Shown here piece by piece: positions 32,054 through 41,500 of a DNA stretch of 64,000 nt (position 1 is the first letter of the stretch; every line of letters begins with the position of its first letter). The stretch is taken from NCBI RefSeq assembly GCF_001618955.1, contig NZ_LVYV01000034.1, forward strand, positions 421,690-485,689. The letters are read 5' to 3'. The notes under the pieces were generated by a model. The model did no database searches. It saw nothing but the letters and a program-made list of their open reading frames with translations, and was not told the DNA's origin. Source of the DNA: Tardiphaga robiniae. Its GTDB lineage: Bacteria; Pseudomonadota; Alphaproteobacteria; Rhizobiales; Xanthobacteraceae. Position numbers and translations under genes: made by a program.

Positions 32054-35000
32054 CTACTTCGCTCCGACCTTCTTACCGCGATACATCAAATGCACCGCGC
32101 AGTTACATCCCGGCGGATGGGTCGCGAGTTCGTCATTGGCAGGCGCGGGTACGGCGACCGGCGCAGGCTCGGCACCGGCACCCGGAATGTAGTTCAGCAC
32201 CGGCGCCAGCCAACGTTCCACCTCGGCCACGCTCATGTTCTTGCGCGCGGCATATTCCTCGACCTGATCGCGCTCGATCTTGCCGACGCCGAAATAATAG
32301 CTCTCGGGATGGCTGAAATAGAGCCCGGACACCGACGAGCCCGGCCACATGGCGTAGCTTTCGGTGAGTGTTACGCCCGCAGTGTTCTCCGCATCGAGCA
32401 ATTTGAAGATCGTCGCCTTCTCGGTGTGATCGGGCTGTGCGGGATAGCCGGGAGCAGGGCGGATGCCCTGATACTTCTCCAGGATCAGGTCGTCAGTCGA
32501 GATGTTCTCGTCCGGCGCATAGGCCCAGAACTCCTTGCGCACGCGCTCATGCATGCGTTCTGCAAAGGCTTCGGCGAGACGGTCGGCCAGTGCCTTGCAC
32601 AGGATCGACGAGTAGTCGTCATTGGCGTTCTTGAAGCGGTCGGCGATGATGTCCTCGCCGATGCCCGCGGTGACGACGAAGCCGCCGATATAATCCGGCA
32701 CATTCGAGGTCTTCGGCGCGATGAAGTCGGAGAGGGCAGCGTTGAACCGGCCCTCGCGCTTCTCGAGCTGCTGGCGCAGTGTGTGCAGCGTGGCGATCTC
32801 CGTCGAGCGGGTGTCGTCGGCATAGAGACGGATGTCATCGCCCACCGCATTGGCCGGCCAGAAGCCGATGGTTGCCTTGGCCGTGAACCACTTCTCCTCG
32901 ACGATATCAGCCAGCATCTTCTGCGCATCCGCGTAGAGCGAGGATGCGACTTCGCCGACGACAGAGTCGGTGAGGATGCCGGGGAAACGGCCGGACAGTT
33001 CCCAGGTCTGGAAGAACGGCGTCCAGTCGATATAGGCAGCAAGTTCTTCGAGCGAATAATCGCTGAAAGTCCGGATGCCCAGGAAGGTCGGCTTGCGCAC
33101 CGTCTTGGTGAAGTCAGCCACATGCGCATTGGCGCGCGCCTTGACGAGCGACAGCCGCTTCTTGTCCTGCTGGGCGCGGAAATGCGCCGCGGAGATCTTC
33201 GCATAATCAGCGCGCACCTCGGCCGCATAGGCGACGCTCTTCTCAGGCGACAGCAGCGACGAGGCGACGCCGACGGCGCGGCTGGCATCGTTGACATGCA
33301 CCACAGCGCCGGCGCGGTAGTTCGGATCGATCTTCACCGCCGTATGGACACGGCTGGTCGTCGCGCCGCCGATCAGCAGCGGCATCTTCAGACCCTGCCG
33401 TTCCATCTCGCCGGCCAAAAATGTCATCTCGTCGAGCGACGGTGTGATCAGGCCGGACAGGCCGATGATGTCGGCGCCTTCGGCCTTGGCGGTATCGATG
33501 ATCTTCGAGGCCGGCACCATGACGCCGAGATCGATGACCTCGAAATTGTTGCACTGAAGCACGATGCCGACAATGTTCTTGCCAATGTCGTGAACGTCGC
33601 CCTTCACCGTGGCGAGCACGATCTTGCCGGCATTCTTGCGGCCATCGCCGGTGATACCTGCGGCGAGATTGTCGGCCTTCTCCTGCTCCATGAATGGCAT
33701 CAGGTAAGCCACCGCCTGCTTCATCACGCGGGCCGACTTCACCACCTGCGGCAGGAACATCTTTCCGTCGCCAAAGAGATCGCCGACGATATTCATGCCG
33801 GCCATCAGCGGGCCCTCGATGACATGCAGCGGGCGCGTCACGGTGAGGCGTGCGGCCTCTGTGTCTTCGTCGATATATTGGGTGATGCCGTGCACCAGCG
33901 CGTGGCTGAGCCGCTTCTCCACCGGCCATTCGCGCCAGGACAGATCCTGTTCCTTGGCCTGCTTGGTCTGGCCGCGGAATTTCTCGGCGAGTTCGAGCAG
34001 CCGTTCGGAGGCGCCGGGATCGCGGTTGAGGATGACGTCCTCGCAGACCTGGCGCAGTTCGGGATCGATGTCGTCATAGACGATCATCTGTCCGGCATTG
34101 ACGATGCCCATGTCCATGCCCGCCTTGATGGCGTGATACAGGAACACCGAATGCATCGCCTCGCGGACGGGCTCATTGCCGCGGAACGAGAAGGAGAGGT
34201 TGGAGACGCCGCCGGAAATGTGCGCATGCGGCAGATTCTGGCGGATCCAGCGCGTCGCTTCGATGAAGTCCACGCCGTAATTGTTGTGCTCTTCGAGGCC
34301 GGTGGCGATGGCGAAGATGTTCGGATCGAAGATGATGTCTTCCGGCGGGAAGTTCAGCTCCTTGACCAGAATGTCGTAGGCGCGTTTGCAGATCTCGGTC
34401 TTGCGCGCGAACGTATCGGCCTGGCCGACCTCGTCGAATGCCATCACGACCACGGCCGCGCCATGGCGCTGCGCGATCTTGGCCTCGTGGATGAACTTCT
34501 CCACGCCTTCCTTCATCGAGATCGAATTGACGATCGGCTTGCCCTGAACACATTTCAGGCCGGCTTCGATGACATTGAACTTCGATGAATCGACCATGAC
34601 CGGAACGCGGGCGATGTCCGGCTCGGAGGCGACGAGATGGAGGAATTCGACCATCGCCGCTTCGGAATCGAGCAGGCCTTCGTCCATATTGATGTCGATG
34701 ACCTGCGCGCCATTCTCGACCTGATCGCGGGCGACCTGCAGCGCGGCGGTGTAGTCGCCGGCGGTGATCAGCTTGCGGAATTTCGCCGAGCCCGTGACGT
34801 TGGTGCGCTCGCCGACATTGACGAAGGGAATGGCCGAGGTCAGCTCGAACGGCTCCAGACCAGACAGGCGCAGGAGCGGTGCGATCTCCGGCACAACGCG
34901 CGGCTTGTGCGGTGCGACTGCCTTGGCAATCGCAGCGATATGATCCGGCGTAGTGCCGCAGCAACCGCCGACCACATTGACGAGGCCGCTGGCGGCGAAT

Positions 35001-35899
35001 TCGCCGATCAGCCCGGCCATGAATTCAGGGCTCTCGTCATACTGGCCGAATTCATTGGGCAGGCCGGCATTCGGATAGGCGCAAACGAGCGTATCGGCAA
35101 CGCGGCCGATATCCGCGATATGGCCGCGCAGGTCCTCGGCGCCGAGGGCGCAGTTGAAGCCGATGGTGGCAGGCCGCGCGTGCTTCACCGAATTCCAGAA
35201 CGCTTCCGGCATCTGGCCGGACAGCAAGCGACCTGACTTGTCGGTGATGGTGCCGGAGATCATCACGGGAACGTCGATATTTCGTTCTTCGCAGATCTCG
35301 GCGATGGCGTAGAGCGCGGCCTTGGCGTTCAGCGTGTCGAAGATGGTCTCGACCAGCAAAAGGTCAGCACCGCCGTCGAGCAATCCGTTGATCTGCTCGC
35401 TATAGGCGATCCGCAGGTCGTCGAAGGTCACCGCGCGATAGCCGGGATTGGCGACATCCGGCGAGATCGAGGCGGTGCGGTTGGTCGGGCCGATGGCGCC
35501 GGCAACAAAGCGCGGCTTGCCGTCCTCGGTAGCGACGGTGATGGCAGCGTTCTTGGCGAGCCGCGCGCCTTCGCGGCTCATCTCATAGGCGATGTCCTGC
35601 AGGTCGTAGTCGGCCTGCGCGATCGAGGTCGAGGAGAACGTGTTGGTGGCGACGATGTCGGCACCGGCGCGCAGATATTGCGCGTGGATGTCCTCGATGG
35701 CGTCAGCTTGCGTCAGGATCAACAGATCGTTGTTGCCGCGCAGATCGCGGTGGAAATCCTTGTAACGCTCGCCACGGAAAGCAGCCTCGTCGAATTGCAG
35801 GCCCTGGATCATGGTGCCCATGGCACCGTCGAGCACGAGGATGCGCTCGGCAGCGGCGGCAAGCAGTTCGGTACGCTTCGGCGATACGGATACAGTCAT
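32054..35899 (-). CDS. metH: cobalamin-dependent methionine synthase
   Basis: A 1281-residue full-length MetH (E. coli 1227). Domains in order: homocysteine-binding barrel (about 10-330, with 'GFNCALGAE' and '[13 protein letters not shown]' supplying the three zinc cysteines); methyltetrahydrofolate-binding barrel (about 360-620, '[16 protein letters not shown]'); helical cap and B12 Rossmann domain (about 660-900, '[19 protein letters not shown]', whose DxHxxG histidine ligates cobalt); and C-terminal reactivation domain binding S-adenosylmethionine (about 930-1260, '[15 protein letters not shown]'). It transfers methyl from folate to homocysteine. It lies 4 bp after metF, so the folate donor and the acceptor enzyme are coupled. 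No cobalamin riboswitch precedes it directly. Confidence 0.97.
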   Translation of the reverse strand: MTVSVSPKRTELLAAAAERILVLDGAMGTMIQGLQFDEAAFRGERYKDFHRDLRGNNDLLILTQADAIEDIHAQYLRAGADIVATNTFSSTSIAQADYDLQDIAYEMSREGARLAKNAAITVATEDGKPRFVAGAIGPTNRTASISPDVANPGYRAVTFDDLRIAYSEQINGLLDGGADLLLVETIFDTLNAKAALYAIAEICEERNIDVPVMISGTITDKSGRLLSGQMPEAFWNSVKHARPATIGFNCALGAEDLRGHIADIGRVADTLVCAYPNAGLPNEFGQYDESPEFMAGLIGEFAASGLVNVVGGCCGTTPDHIAAIAKAVAPHKPRVVPEIAPLLRLSGLEPFELTSAIPFVNVGERTNVTGSAKFRKLITAGDYTAALQVARDQVENGAQVIDINMDEGLLDSEAAMVEFLHLVASEPDIARVPVMVDSSKFNVIEAGLKCVQGKPIVNSISMKEGVEKFIHEAKIAQRHGAAVVVMAFDEVGQADTFARKTEICKRAYDILVKELNFPPEDIIFDPNIFAIATGLEEHNNYGVDFIEATRWIRQNLPHAHISGGVSNLSFSFRGNEPVREAMHSVFLYHAIKAGMDMGIVNAGQMIVYDDIDPELRQVCEDVILNRDPGASERLLELAEKFRGQTKQAKEQDLSWREWPVEKRLSHALVHGITQYIDEDTEAARLTVTRPLHVIEGPLMAGMNIVGDLFGDGKMFLPQVVKSARVMKQAVAYLMPFMEQEKADNLAAGITGDGRKNAGKIVLATVKGDVHDIGKNIVGIVLQCNNFEVIDLGVMVPASKIIDTAKAEGADIIGLSGLITPSLDEMTFLAGEMERQGLKMPLLIGGATTSRVHTAVKIDPNYRAGAVVHVNDASRAVGVASSLLSPEKSVAYAAEVRADYAKISAAHFRAQQDKKRLSLVKARANAHVADFTKTVRKPTFLGIRTFSDYSLEELAAYIDWTPFFQTWELSGRFPGILTDSVVGEVASSLYADAQKMLADIVEEKWFTAKATIGFWPANAVGDDIRLYADDTRSTEIATLHTLRQQLEKREGRFNAALSDFIAPKTSNVPDYIGGFVVTAGIGEDIIADRFKNANDDYSSILCKALADRLAEAFAERMHERVRKEFWAYAPDENISTDDLILEKYQGIRPAPGYPAQPDHTEKATIFKLLDAENTAGVTLTESYAMWPGSSVSGLYFSHPESYYFGVGKIERDQVEEYAARKNMSVAEVERWLAPVLNYIPGAGAEPAPVAVPAPANDELATHPPGCNCAVHLMYRGKKVGAK

Positions 35900-35903
35900 G
35901 TGA

Positions 35904-36803
35904 TCAGGCAGCTTTCTGCGCGCCGTTCGGCCGGAAGCCGAGCAAATGGCTGATGGCGAAAACGAGATCGGCGCGGTTCATCGTGTAGAAATGGAAGTCA
36001 CTGACGCCGTGCTTGGCGAGTTTTTGCACCTGGCCGGCGGCGACGGTGGTAGCGACCAGCTTGCGGGTCTCAGCATCGTTATCGAGGCCGTCGAACTTGT
36101 CGGCGAGCCAGGACGGCACCGTGGTGCCGGCGCGGGTGACGAAGGCTCTAGCCTGCTTGAAATTATGCATCGGCATGATGCCGGGCAGCACCGGGATATC
36201 GATGCCGCGGGCGCGCACCTTGTCGAGGTAGCGGAAGTAGAGATCGTTATCGAAGAACACCTGGGTGATCGCGCGGGTTGCGCCGGCATCGACTTTCGCC
36301 TTCAGCGTATCGATGTCGGCGTCGAAGTCGGTGCTCTCCGGATGCTTCTCCGGATAAGCGGAGACGGTGACGTCGATATCGGGATAGCGGTTGCGAATGC
36401 TGGCGACCAGATCCGCAGAGGTCTTGTAACCGTCTGGATGCGGTATATATTCCGTTCCGATGCCCGTGGTCGGATCGCCGCGCAGCGCCACGATGTGGCG
36501 GACGCCGGCCTCATGATAGCGGGTCACGACATCGTCGATTTCGCTTTTCGGCGCGCCGACGCAGGTCAGATGCGCGGCAGGCGTCAGGTTTGTTTCCTTC
36601 AACAGGCGGACGATGGTGGCGTGGGTCCGCTCCCGGGTCGATCCGCCGGCGCCATAGGTCACCGAGACGAAGGACGGGGCGAGGGGGGCCAGACGCTCGA
36701 TAGTGTCCCACAGGGTGCGGTCCATCTCCTCGGTCTTCGGCGGGAAGAACTCGAAGGAGATATTGGGAAGATTGGTGGGGGTGGCCGGGTTGATCTCGGT
36801 CAT
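35904..36803 (-). CDS. metF: methylenetetrahydrofolate reductase
   Basis: A 299-residue FAD enzyme that reduces 5,10-methylene-THF to 5-methyl-THF, the methyl donor used by MetH. The N-terminus '[22 protein letters not shown]' carries the catalytic Glu. '[18 protein letters not shown]' binds folate and flavin, and 'HIVALRGDP' and '[16 protein letters not shown]' are family signatures. I chose the ATG at 36803, preceded by GGAG; the frame continues only 5 codons further. No SAM-binding regulatory domain is present, as in bacterial MetF generally. Confidence 0.95.
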   Translation of the reverse strand: MTEINPATPTNLPNISFEFFPPKTEEMDRTLWDTIERLAPLAPSFVSVTYGAGGSTRERTHATIVRLLKETNLTPAAHLTCVGAPKSEIDDVVTRYHEAGVRHIVALRGDPTTGIGTEYIPHPDGYKTSADLVASIRNRYPDIDVTVSAYPEKHPESTDFDADIDTLKAKVDAGATRAITQVFFDNDLYFRYLDKVRARGIDIPVLPGIMPMHNFKQARAFVTRAGTTVPSWLADKFDGLDNDAETRKLVATTVAAGQVQKLAKHGVSDFHFYTMNRADLVFAISHLLGFRPNGAQKAA

Positions 36804-37223
36804 CGCGTCAAACTCCACCGCATGAAGCGGTTCCGGTTGTCTCTAGCGCCAAGCCCGGGGACTTTGGCTGCACTGCACAAAGATAGGCTTAGGTTCGGCA
36901 TTCAAATAGCCCATCCTGAGCGGTTTTGGGGTGGGAATTGGCCCAACATAGGTTTTCGAACCCAAATAATCTCAAGGTTTTCTCGATATGTGGGCAGAGG
37001 GGACTCGCCGTCGTATCCGTCGAAATATGTGTATATTTTGCTTAATTTAGCTCTCGATGGTTGCTTGGAGGATGTTTTTTAAATGTGGGCAATTAGTATC
37101 GGTATAAAATTATGGCTTAGTATGTCCCACGGTTGGCGCCCTCTTTTGCCGCTAGCTTGAGGGGAGGGGTGTGTCGCCCAGAACGTTCTTTGCCCTCCCA
37201 CGCGGACGCACTAGCTTGGCCCC
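36804..37223. other. AT-rich divergent region between metF and the LLM gene
   Basis: A 420-bp gap of clearly lower GC than its surroundings from about 36900 to 37140. TGGG-AATTGG-CCCA and the near-palindrome GGTTTTCGAACCC lie around 36931-36963 and could be part of a metF leader. I searched by eye for SAM-II, SAH and cobalamin riboswitch cores and found none I could support. No ArsR- or MetR-type regulator gene is adjacent. No reading frame here has a usable start and family match. Confidence 0.4.
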
Positions 37224-38240
37224 ATGATCCCGTTGTCCATTCTCGACCTCTCGGTCGTCACCTCAGGCACGCCGCCCGCGGCGGCGCTCCGTAACAGCAT
37301 CGATCTGGCCAAACATGCCGACGGCCTCGGCTATGTCCGTTACTGGCTGGCCGAGCACCACAATCTGGCGTCGGTCGCGAGCCCGGCGCCGGAGATCATG
37401 ATCGGGCAGATCGCGGCCGTGACGCAGCATATCCGCGTCGGCTCCGGCGGCGTGATGCTGCCGAACCATGCGCCGCTGATGGTGGCCGAGCGCTTCAAGA
37501 TGCTGGAGGCGCTGTTTCCCGGCCGGATCGATCTCGGCCTTGGCCGTGCGCCGGGCACTGATGGCGCGACGGCCTATGCGTTGCGTAATCGTCTCGCCGG
37601 CCGCGAGGGCGATGATTTCCTCGAGCGACTGAGCGAGCTGTTGCTGTGGGAGACGCGGCAATTCCCGGAAGGTCATCCCTATAACAACGTCGTGGCGATG
37701 CCGAATGACGTGCCGCTGCCGCCGCTCTGGCTGCTCGGGTCCAGCGACTACAGTTCGGATCTGGCTGCGCAGGTCGGCATGGGCTTCGCTTTCGCGCATC
37801 ATTTCGCATCCCACGATGCCGCCGACGCGATGGTGCATTACCGCGCGCGCTTCAAATCATCCGGCTGGCGGCAGGTGCCGCATGCGATTCTCGCCGTCGC
37901 AGTGATTTGTGCGGAGACGGATACCGAGGCCGAGCGGTTGGCCTCGTCAGCCGATCTCAATCGCCTTCGCCGCGACCGCGGCGAATACGCGCCGCTGCCG
38001 AGCGTCGAGGAAGCACTGGCCTATCCCTATAGCGACAGCGAAAAGATGAAGATCGCGCGCAATCGTTCACGGCTGTTTGTCGGCAGTCCGCCGACAATCA
38101 TGGAAAAGCTGCGGCCACTCATCAGCGATTGCCAGGCCGACGAGCTGATGGTGATCACCGCGATGTATGATCACGAAGCACGGAAGAAATCTTACAGCCT
38201 GCTGGCAGAGGCGTTTCAGCTGCAGAAGGCGGCGGCGTAG
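37224..38240 (+). CDS. LLM class flavin-dependent oxidoreductase (luciferase-like)
   Basis: A 338-residue TIM-barrel flavoprotein of the bacterial luciferase-like group, YhbW-type. 'SILDLSVVTSGTPPAAALRNSIDLAKHADGLGYVRYWLAEHHN' opens it, followed by 'HIRVGSGGVMLPNHAPLMVAERFKMLEALFPGRIDLGLGRAPGTD', a hallmark of this subgroup. It would use reduced FMN supplied by a separate reductase. The substrate is unknown. It starts at ATG 37224 after the AT-rich gap; a YciI gene follows 85 bp downstream. Confidence 0.92.
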   Translation: MIPLSILDLSVVTSGTPPAAALRNSIDLAKHADGLGYVRYWLAEHHNLASVASPAPEIMIGQIAAVTQHIRVGSGGVMLPNHAPLMVAERFKMLEALFPGRIDLGLGRAPGTDGATAYALRNRLAGREGDDFLERLSELLLWETRQFPEGHPYNNVVAMPNDVPLPPLWLLGSSDYSSDLAAQVGMGFAFAHHFASHDAADAMVHYRARFKSSGWRQVPHAILAVAVICAETDTEAERLASSADLNRLRRDRGEYAPLPSVEEALAYPYSDSEKMKIARNRSRLFVGSPPTIMEKLRPLISDCQADELMVITAMYDHEARKKSYSLLAEAFQLQKAAA

Positions 38241-38325
38241 TCGCAACAATCGCACTCGGCGATGTCGGGACAGGACCTGGTCAAACGTCCTTGAGGCGGC
38301 GCCATCATTACACGAGGTAAAACCC

Positions 38326-38736
38326 ATGCTCTATGCAATTCTGGCCTATCACGTCGAAGACGTCGTCGTGTCCTGGACGGCCGACGAAGACACTGCTGTG
38401 ATGGCCAATCTTCATGAGCTTCACGAGAAGCTGACGGCCGACGGCCGGATGGGGCCGGCTGCGCGTCTCGGAGGCACCAAGGGTGCATTCACCTTGCGCG
38501 GACCCGGCGCTGGCGTGATCATCGACGGTCCCTTTGCCGAGACCAAGGAGCAGTTGCTCGGCTTCTATGTCGTCGATTGTGCGACCCGTGAGGACGCCAT
38601 CGCGACCGCGCGCGATCTGCGCCGCGTCAATCCGACTGCGGTCTATGAAATCCGTCCGGTTCAGCTATTTCTGCCCGGATCGCCCATGGCGGCGACGCAT
38701 GCGCTGACCGATCACGTCCGGCCGGCGTCGTCCTGA
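38326..38736 (+). CDS. YciI family protein
   Basis: A 136-residue YciI/DGPF-fold protein. The ferredoxin-like barrel has 'MLYAILAYHVEDVV', 'LHEKLTADGRMGPAARL', 'GAGVIIDGPFAETKEQLLGFYVVDCATREDAIATARDL' and 'VYEIRPV'. The DGPF motif and the Asp/His residues resemble the active site proposed for the family, whose roles range from dehydrochlorinase-like to sigma-factor-associated. GAGG lies about 10 nt before the ATG at 38326. The C-terminal tail after residue 115 is an extension. No specific role can be assigned. Confidence 0.88.
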   Translation: MLYAILAYHVEDVVVSWTADEDTAVMANLHELHEKLTADGRMGPAARLGGTKGAFTLRGPGAGVIIDGPFAETKEQLLGFYVVDCATREDAIATARDLRRVNPTAVYEIRPVQLFLPGSPMAATHALTDHVRPASS

Positions 38737-38743
38737 AGAACTC

Positions 38744-38855
38744 CGTCATGCCCGGCCTTGTGCCGGGCATCCACGTCTTGGCAACAAGCAAAGGCAGGCG
38801 TGGATGGCCGGGACATCTAGCGAAGCCGCGCTTCGCGCTTTGCCCGGCCATGACG
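38744..38855. repeat. REPIN-like cloverleaf element
   Basis: All stems are contiguous: outer CGTCATG (38744-38750)/CATGACG (38849-38855); CCCGGC-CTTGT-GCCGGG (38751-38767); CATCCACG (38768-38775)/CGTGGATG (38799-38806); GCCGGG (38807-38812)/CCCGGC (38843-38848). The last stem encloses a smaller AGCGAAG...CTTCGC hairpin. When the right arm is read in reverse complement, its hairpin has the two strands exchanged relative to the left arm, so pairing is kept with different bases. It lies between the convergent YciI and pheA genes. Confidence 0.85.
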
Positions 38856-38874
38856 AACATAACGCCTGTGAATC

Positions 38875-39747
38875 TCAGCTCGTCGGTTCGCCGAAGGTCG
38901 CGCGGAAAGGATGCGCCGGATAGACGCCGACGATCCGGAATTCGCGTGAGAAGAACTTCAGCTCCTCCAGCGCGAAAGCGAGGTTGCGGTCATCCGGATG
39001 GCCGTCGACATCGGCGTAGAACTGCGTGGCGAAGAACTCGCCGTCGACCATGTAGCTTTCCAGCTTGGTCATGTTGACGCCGTTGGTGGCGAAGCCGCCC
39101 AGGGCCTTGTAGAGCGCCGCGGGAAGATTGCGGACGCGGAAAACAAAACTGGTGACCAGCGGTTCGGAGCCCTGCGGCGCCCACTTGGCGTCTTTGGAAA
39201 GGATGACGAAACGCGTCGTGTTGTGATCCTCGTCCTCGACGTCCTCGGCGAGAATTTCGAGCCCGTAGATATCGGCAGCGAGGCGGGAGGCCAACGAGGC
39301 GCAGCTCTTGTCGCCGCGTTCGGCAATCGCGCGGGCCGAGCCCGCAGTGTCGGCCGCGACGATGGCCTTGATGCCGAGCTTGCGAATGATGCGGCGGCAC
39401 TGGCCGAGCGCGTGGACGTGGCTTTCCACCGTCTTGATGTCGGTGAGCTTCGCGCCGGGCAGCGCCATCATCTGATGGTGGATGGGCAGAAACCACTCAC
39501 CGACGATATGCAGACCCGACTGCGGCAGCAAATGATGGATGTCGGCGACGCGGCCGGCAATCGAGTTCTCGATCGGAATCATGCCGAGATCGGCCTCGCC
39601 CGAGGTGATAGCTGCCAGCGCATCCTCGAAGGTGGCGCAGGGCAGCGGCTCGGCATTCGGAAACGCCTCGACGATGGCGATATGGGAATTGGCGCCGGGC
39701 TCGCCCTGGAATGCGATCTTCATGATCTGATTTTTGGGAATGGTCAT
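38875..39747 (-). CDS. pheA: prephenate dehydratase
   Basis: A 290-residue monofunctional prephenate dehydratase that converts prephenate to phenylpyruvate. The catalytic domain has 'KIAFQGEPGANSHIA', 'LGMIPIENSIAGRVADIHHLL' and the active-site loop 'DHNTTRFVILSK'. The C-terminal ACT domain has 'LYKALGGFATNGVNMTKLESYM', the phenylalanine-binding region (GALV- and ESRP-like motifs) for feedback inhibition. The chorismate mutase domain found in the E. coli fusion is absent, as usual in Alphaproteobacteria. An internal ATG at 39723 is an alternative start. Confidence 0.94.
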   Translation of the reverse strand: MTIPKNQIMKIAFQGEPGANSHIAIVEAFPNAEPLPCATFEDALAAITSGEADLGMIPIENSIAGRVADIHHLLPQSGLHIVGEWFLPIHHQMMALPGAKLTDIKTVESHVHALGQCRRIIRKLGIKAIVAADTAGSARAIAERGDKSCASLASRLAADIYGLEILAEDVEDEDHNTTRFVILSKDAKWAPQGSEPLVTSFVFRVRNLPAALYKALGGFATNGVNMTKLESYMVDGEFFATQFYADVDGHPDDRNLAFALEELKFFSREFRIVGVYPAHPFRATFGEPTS

Positions 39748-39768
39748 GGCGGGCCTTGTATCAGTCGC

Positions 39769-40509
39769 TCAGTTATTTGCCAGTAGTCGGCGTGCGGTTT
39801 CGAGATCCGCGGGTGTATCGACGCCGAGGGGGACGGAGTCGACGATGGCGGCGTCGATCCGCATGCCGGCCTCAAGTGCGCGGAGCTGTTCGAGCTTTTC
39901 GCGCAACTCCAGCGTCGACGGCGCGAGTTTGACGAAGGCCTCGAGCGCGGCGCGCCGATAGGCATAAAGCCCGATGTGATGGTAGCGGGGCCCGTCGCCA
40001 TAGGGCGCCGTGGCGCGGGTGAAGTACAGCGCACGCAGCCGGCCGGGCCCGGCTGGCGAGCCGATCAGCTTCACCACGCTCGGCGCCGTGTGTTCCTCGT
40101 CCTTGCGGATCTCGGTCGCCAGGGTCGCGATGTCGACCGCGGGCTCGTCGAGCAGGCGCACCGCGGCGCTTATGTCGCCGGGCGGAATAGTGGGCAGGTC
40201 GCCCTGGACATTGACGATGGTCTGGACGTGTCCGGCCGGATCGAGCTTGCACAAGGCCTCAAAAATTCGGTCGGACCCCGACGGGTGGTCCGGGGAGGTC
40301 ATGACGGCCTCGAAACCGTGGGCTGCCACGGCGTTGGCGATGTCGGCCGTATCGGTTGCGATGGCGACACGGCCCAGACCGGCCTCTTTGGCGCGTCGCG
40401 CCACATGCACGATCATCGGCAGCCCGCCAATATCGAGCAGCGGCTTGCCGGGCAGGCGGGTGGCCGCCATCCGGGCGGGAATGAGCACCAGGGTGCGTGT
40501 GTCTGTCAT
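39769..40509 (-). CDS. kdsB: 3-deoxy-manno-octulosonate cytidylyltransferase
   Basis: A 246-residue enzyme that activates Kdo as CMP-Kdo for lipid A core synthesis. '[33 protein letters not shown]' is the nucleotide-binding N-terminus. '[14 protein letters not shown]', '[12 protein letters not shown]' and '[15 protein letters not shown]' are family motifs. The ATG at 40509 starts '[13 protein letters not shown]'; the frame is open upstream but gives an abnormal N-terminus. It lies 21 bp upstream of pheA on the same strand, a pairing common in this group of bacteria. Confidence 0.95.
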   Translation of the reverse strand: MTDTRTLVLIPARMAATRLPGKPLLDIGGLPMIVHVARRAKEAGLGRVAIATDTADIANAVAAHGFEAVMTSPDHPSGSDRIFEALCKLDPAGHVQTIVNVQGDLPTIPPGDISAAVRLLDEPAVDIATLATEIRKDEEHTAPSVVKLIGSPAGPGRLRALYFTRATAPYGDGPRYHHIGLYAYRRAALEAFVKLAPSTLELREKLEQLRALEAGMRIDAAIVDSVPLGVDTPADLETARRLLANN

Positions 40510-40717
40510 GTCAAAATCGGCTTGGATTCCAGAGATCTTCCCCCCGAAAAGTATGATGCACATCAAAGGGCGCGGCGTTTATACGGGTTGCCAGAGGATG
40601 GGCAAACCGTTATCTCAAAACGGCAGGCCCAAGGGCCGCAGGAACGTGATTCCTGAGTGTGTCGAGGCCGTTGGAGCGGCCTTCCAATGACCTAAAACGG
40701 CGTGGGGCTTTTCGACT

Positions 40718-41266
40718 ATGGACTCCTTCGAACTCAACAAGATTATGGGCGCCATTCTCGGTACCTGCCTGGTTCTGATGGTGACGAATTTCACCGCCCA
40801 GGCCGTGTTTTCACCGAAGCATATGGAAAAGCCCGGCTTTGATATTGCAGTGAAGGAAGAGGCCGCCGGTGGTGCCAAGGCGGCCGCTGCGCCGTCGGAA
40901 CCGATCGAGAAGCTGCTGCAGACGGCTTCGGTCGAGAAGGGCTCAACCGCAGCCAAGAAGTGCGCCGCCTGCCATACGTTCGAAAAGGGCGGTCCTAACC
41001 GCGTTGGCCCGAACCTGTTCGGCGTCGTCAATGAGAAGGTGGGCGAAGGCAAAGCCGGGTTCAACTTCTCGGCGGGCATGAAGGCCAAGGGCGGCACCTG
41101 GACCTTCGAAGAGCTGAACAAGTTCATCGCCAATCCGAAGGGCACCGTACCGGGCACGGCCATGGGCTTCGCCGGCATTCAAAAGGATAGCGAGCGCGCC
41201 GACGTGATCGCCTATCTGGCAACTCTCGCCGATAAGCCGGTGCCGCTGCCCACTGCAGCGAAATGA
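40718..41266 (+). CDS. cycM: membrane-anchored cytochrome c (CycM type)
   Basis: A 182-residue c-type cytochrome. An uncleaved N-terminal anchor (about 8-30, 'IMGAILGTCLVLMVTNFTAQAVF') leads to an Ala/Glu-rich linker (42-62) and a class I domain with haem motif C82-A-A-C85-H86. Met139 in 'GTAMGF' is the likely sixth ligand. The order and length fit CycM of Bradyrhizobium, which carries electrons from the bc1 complex to the aa3 oxidase on the periplasmic face. It is divergent from kdsB and followed by a strong terminator. The assignment to CycM rather than a paralogue rests on architecture. Confidence 0.9.
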   Translation: MDSFELNKIMGAILGTCLVLMVTNFTAQAVFSPKHMEKPGFDIAVKEEAAGGAKAAAAPSEPIEKLLQTASVEKGSTAAKKCAACHTFEKGGPNRVGPNLFGVVNEKVGEGKAGFNFSAGMKAKGGTWTFEELNKFIANPKGTVPGTAMGFAGIQKDSERADVIAYLATLADKPVPLPTAAK

Positions 41267-41310
41267 GGACGGTGTCGTAACGCTGTTCCTTGGTAATTTA
41301 TCATCGATTA

Positions 41311-41338
41311 AACGGCCAGGCTCAGCCTGGCCGTTTTC
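41311..41338 (+). terminator. terminator after cycM
   Basis: AACGGCCAGG-CTCAG-CCTGGCCGTT forms a 10-bp perfect stem (41311-41335) followed by further T residues. It has an A-rich left flank as well, so it could work on both strands. It ends the cycM transcript about 45 bp after the stop. Confidence 0.9.
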
Positions 41339-41500
41339 GTATCTGCATTACCAAAGCTTAAGCGGGACGTTTGGCCGCAACGCGTTAGGATGCAACCAGC
41401 GTGACGGGTGGTATCCTGCGGAAAAGCCGGCATAATCGGTCGAACCCTCGCCTTATATGACCGTTCTAATAGACTGCTTCGGTTCACAGGATTCAGCACA

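Noticed and set aside
31567..32316. 249-codon plus-strand frame across the promoter-headed repeat and into metH
   Set aside because: It begins inside the -35 box of the repeat, runs antisense into metH, and has no family match.
32090..34588. 832-codon plus-strand open frame opposite metH
   Set aside because: It lies wholly antisense to metH, is rich in His/Arg/Asp of the kind produced by reading GC-rich codons backwards, and has no family motif or ribosome site.
35900..36900. Possible cobalamin riboswitch before metH or metF
   Set aside because: No B12-box-like core is seen in the 4-bp metF-metH gap or in the upstream region; methionine synthase genes often lack one.
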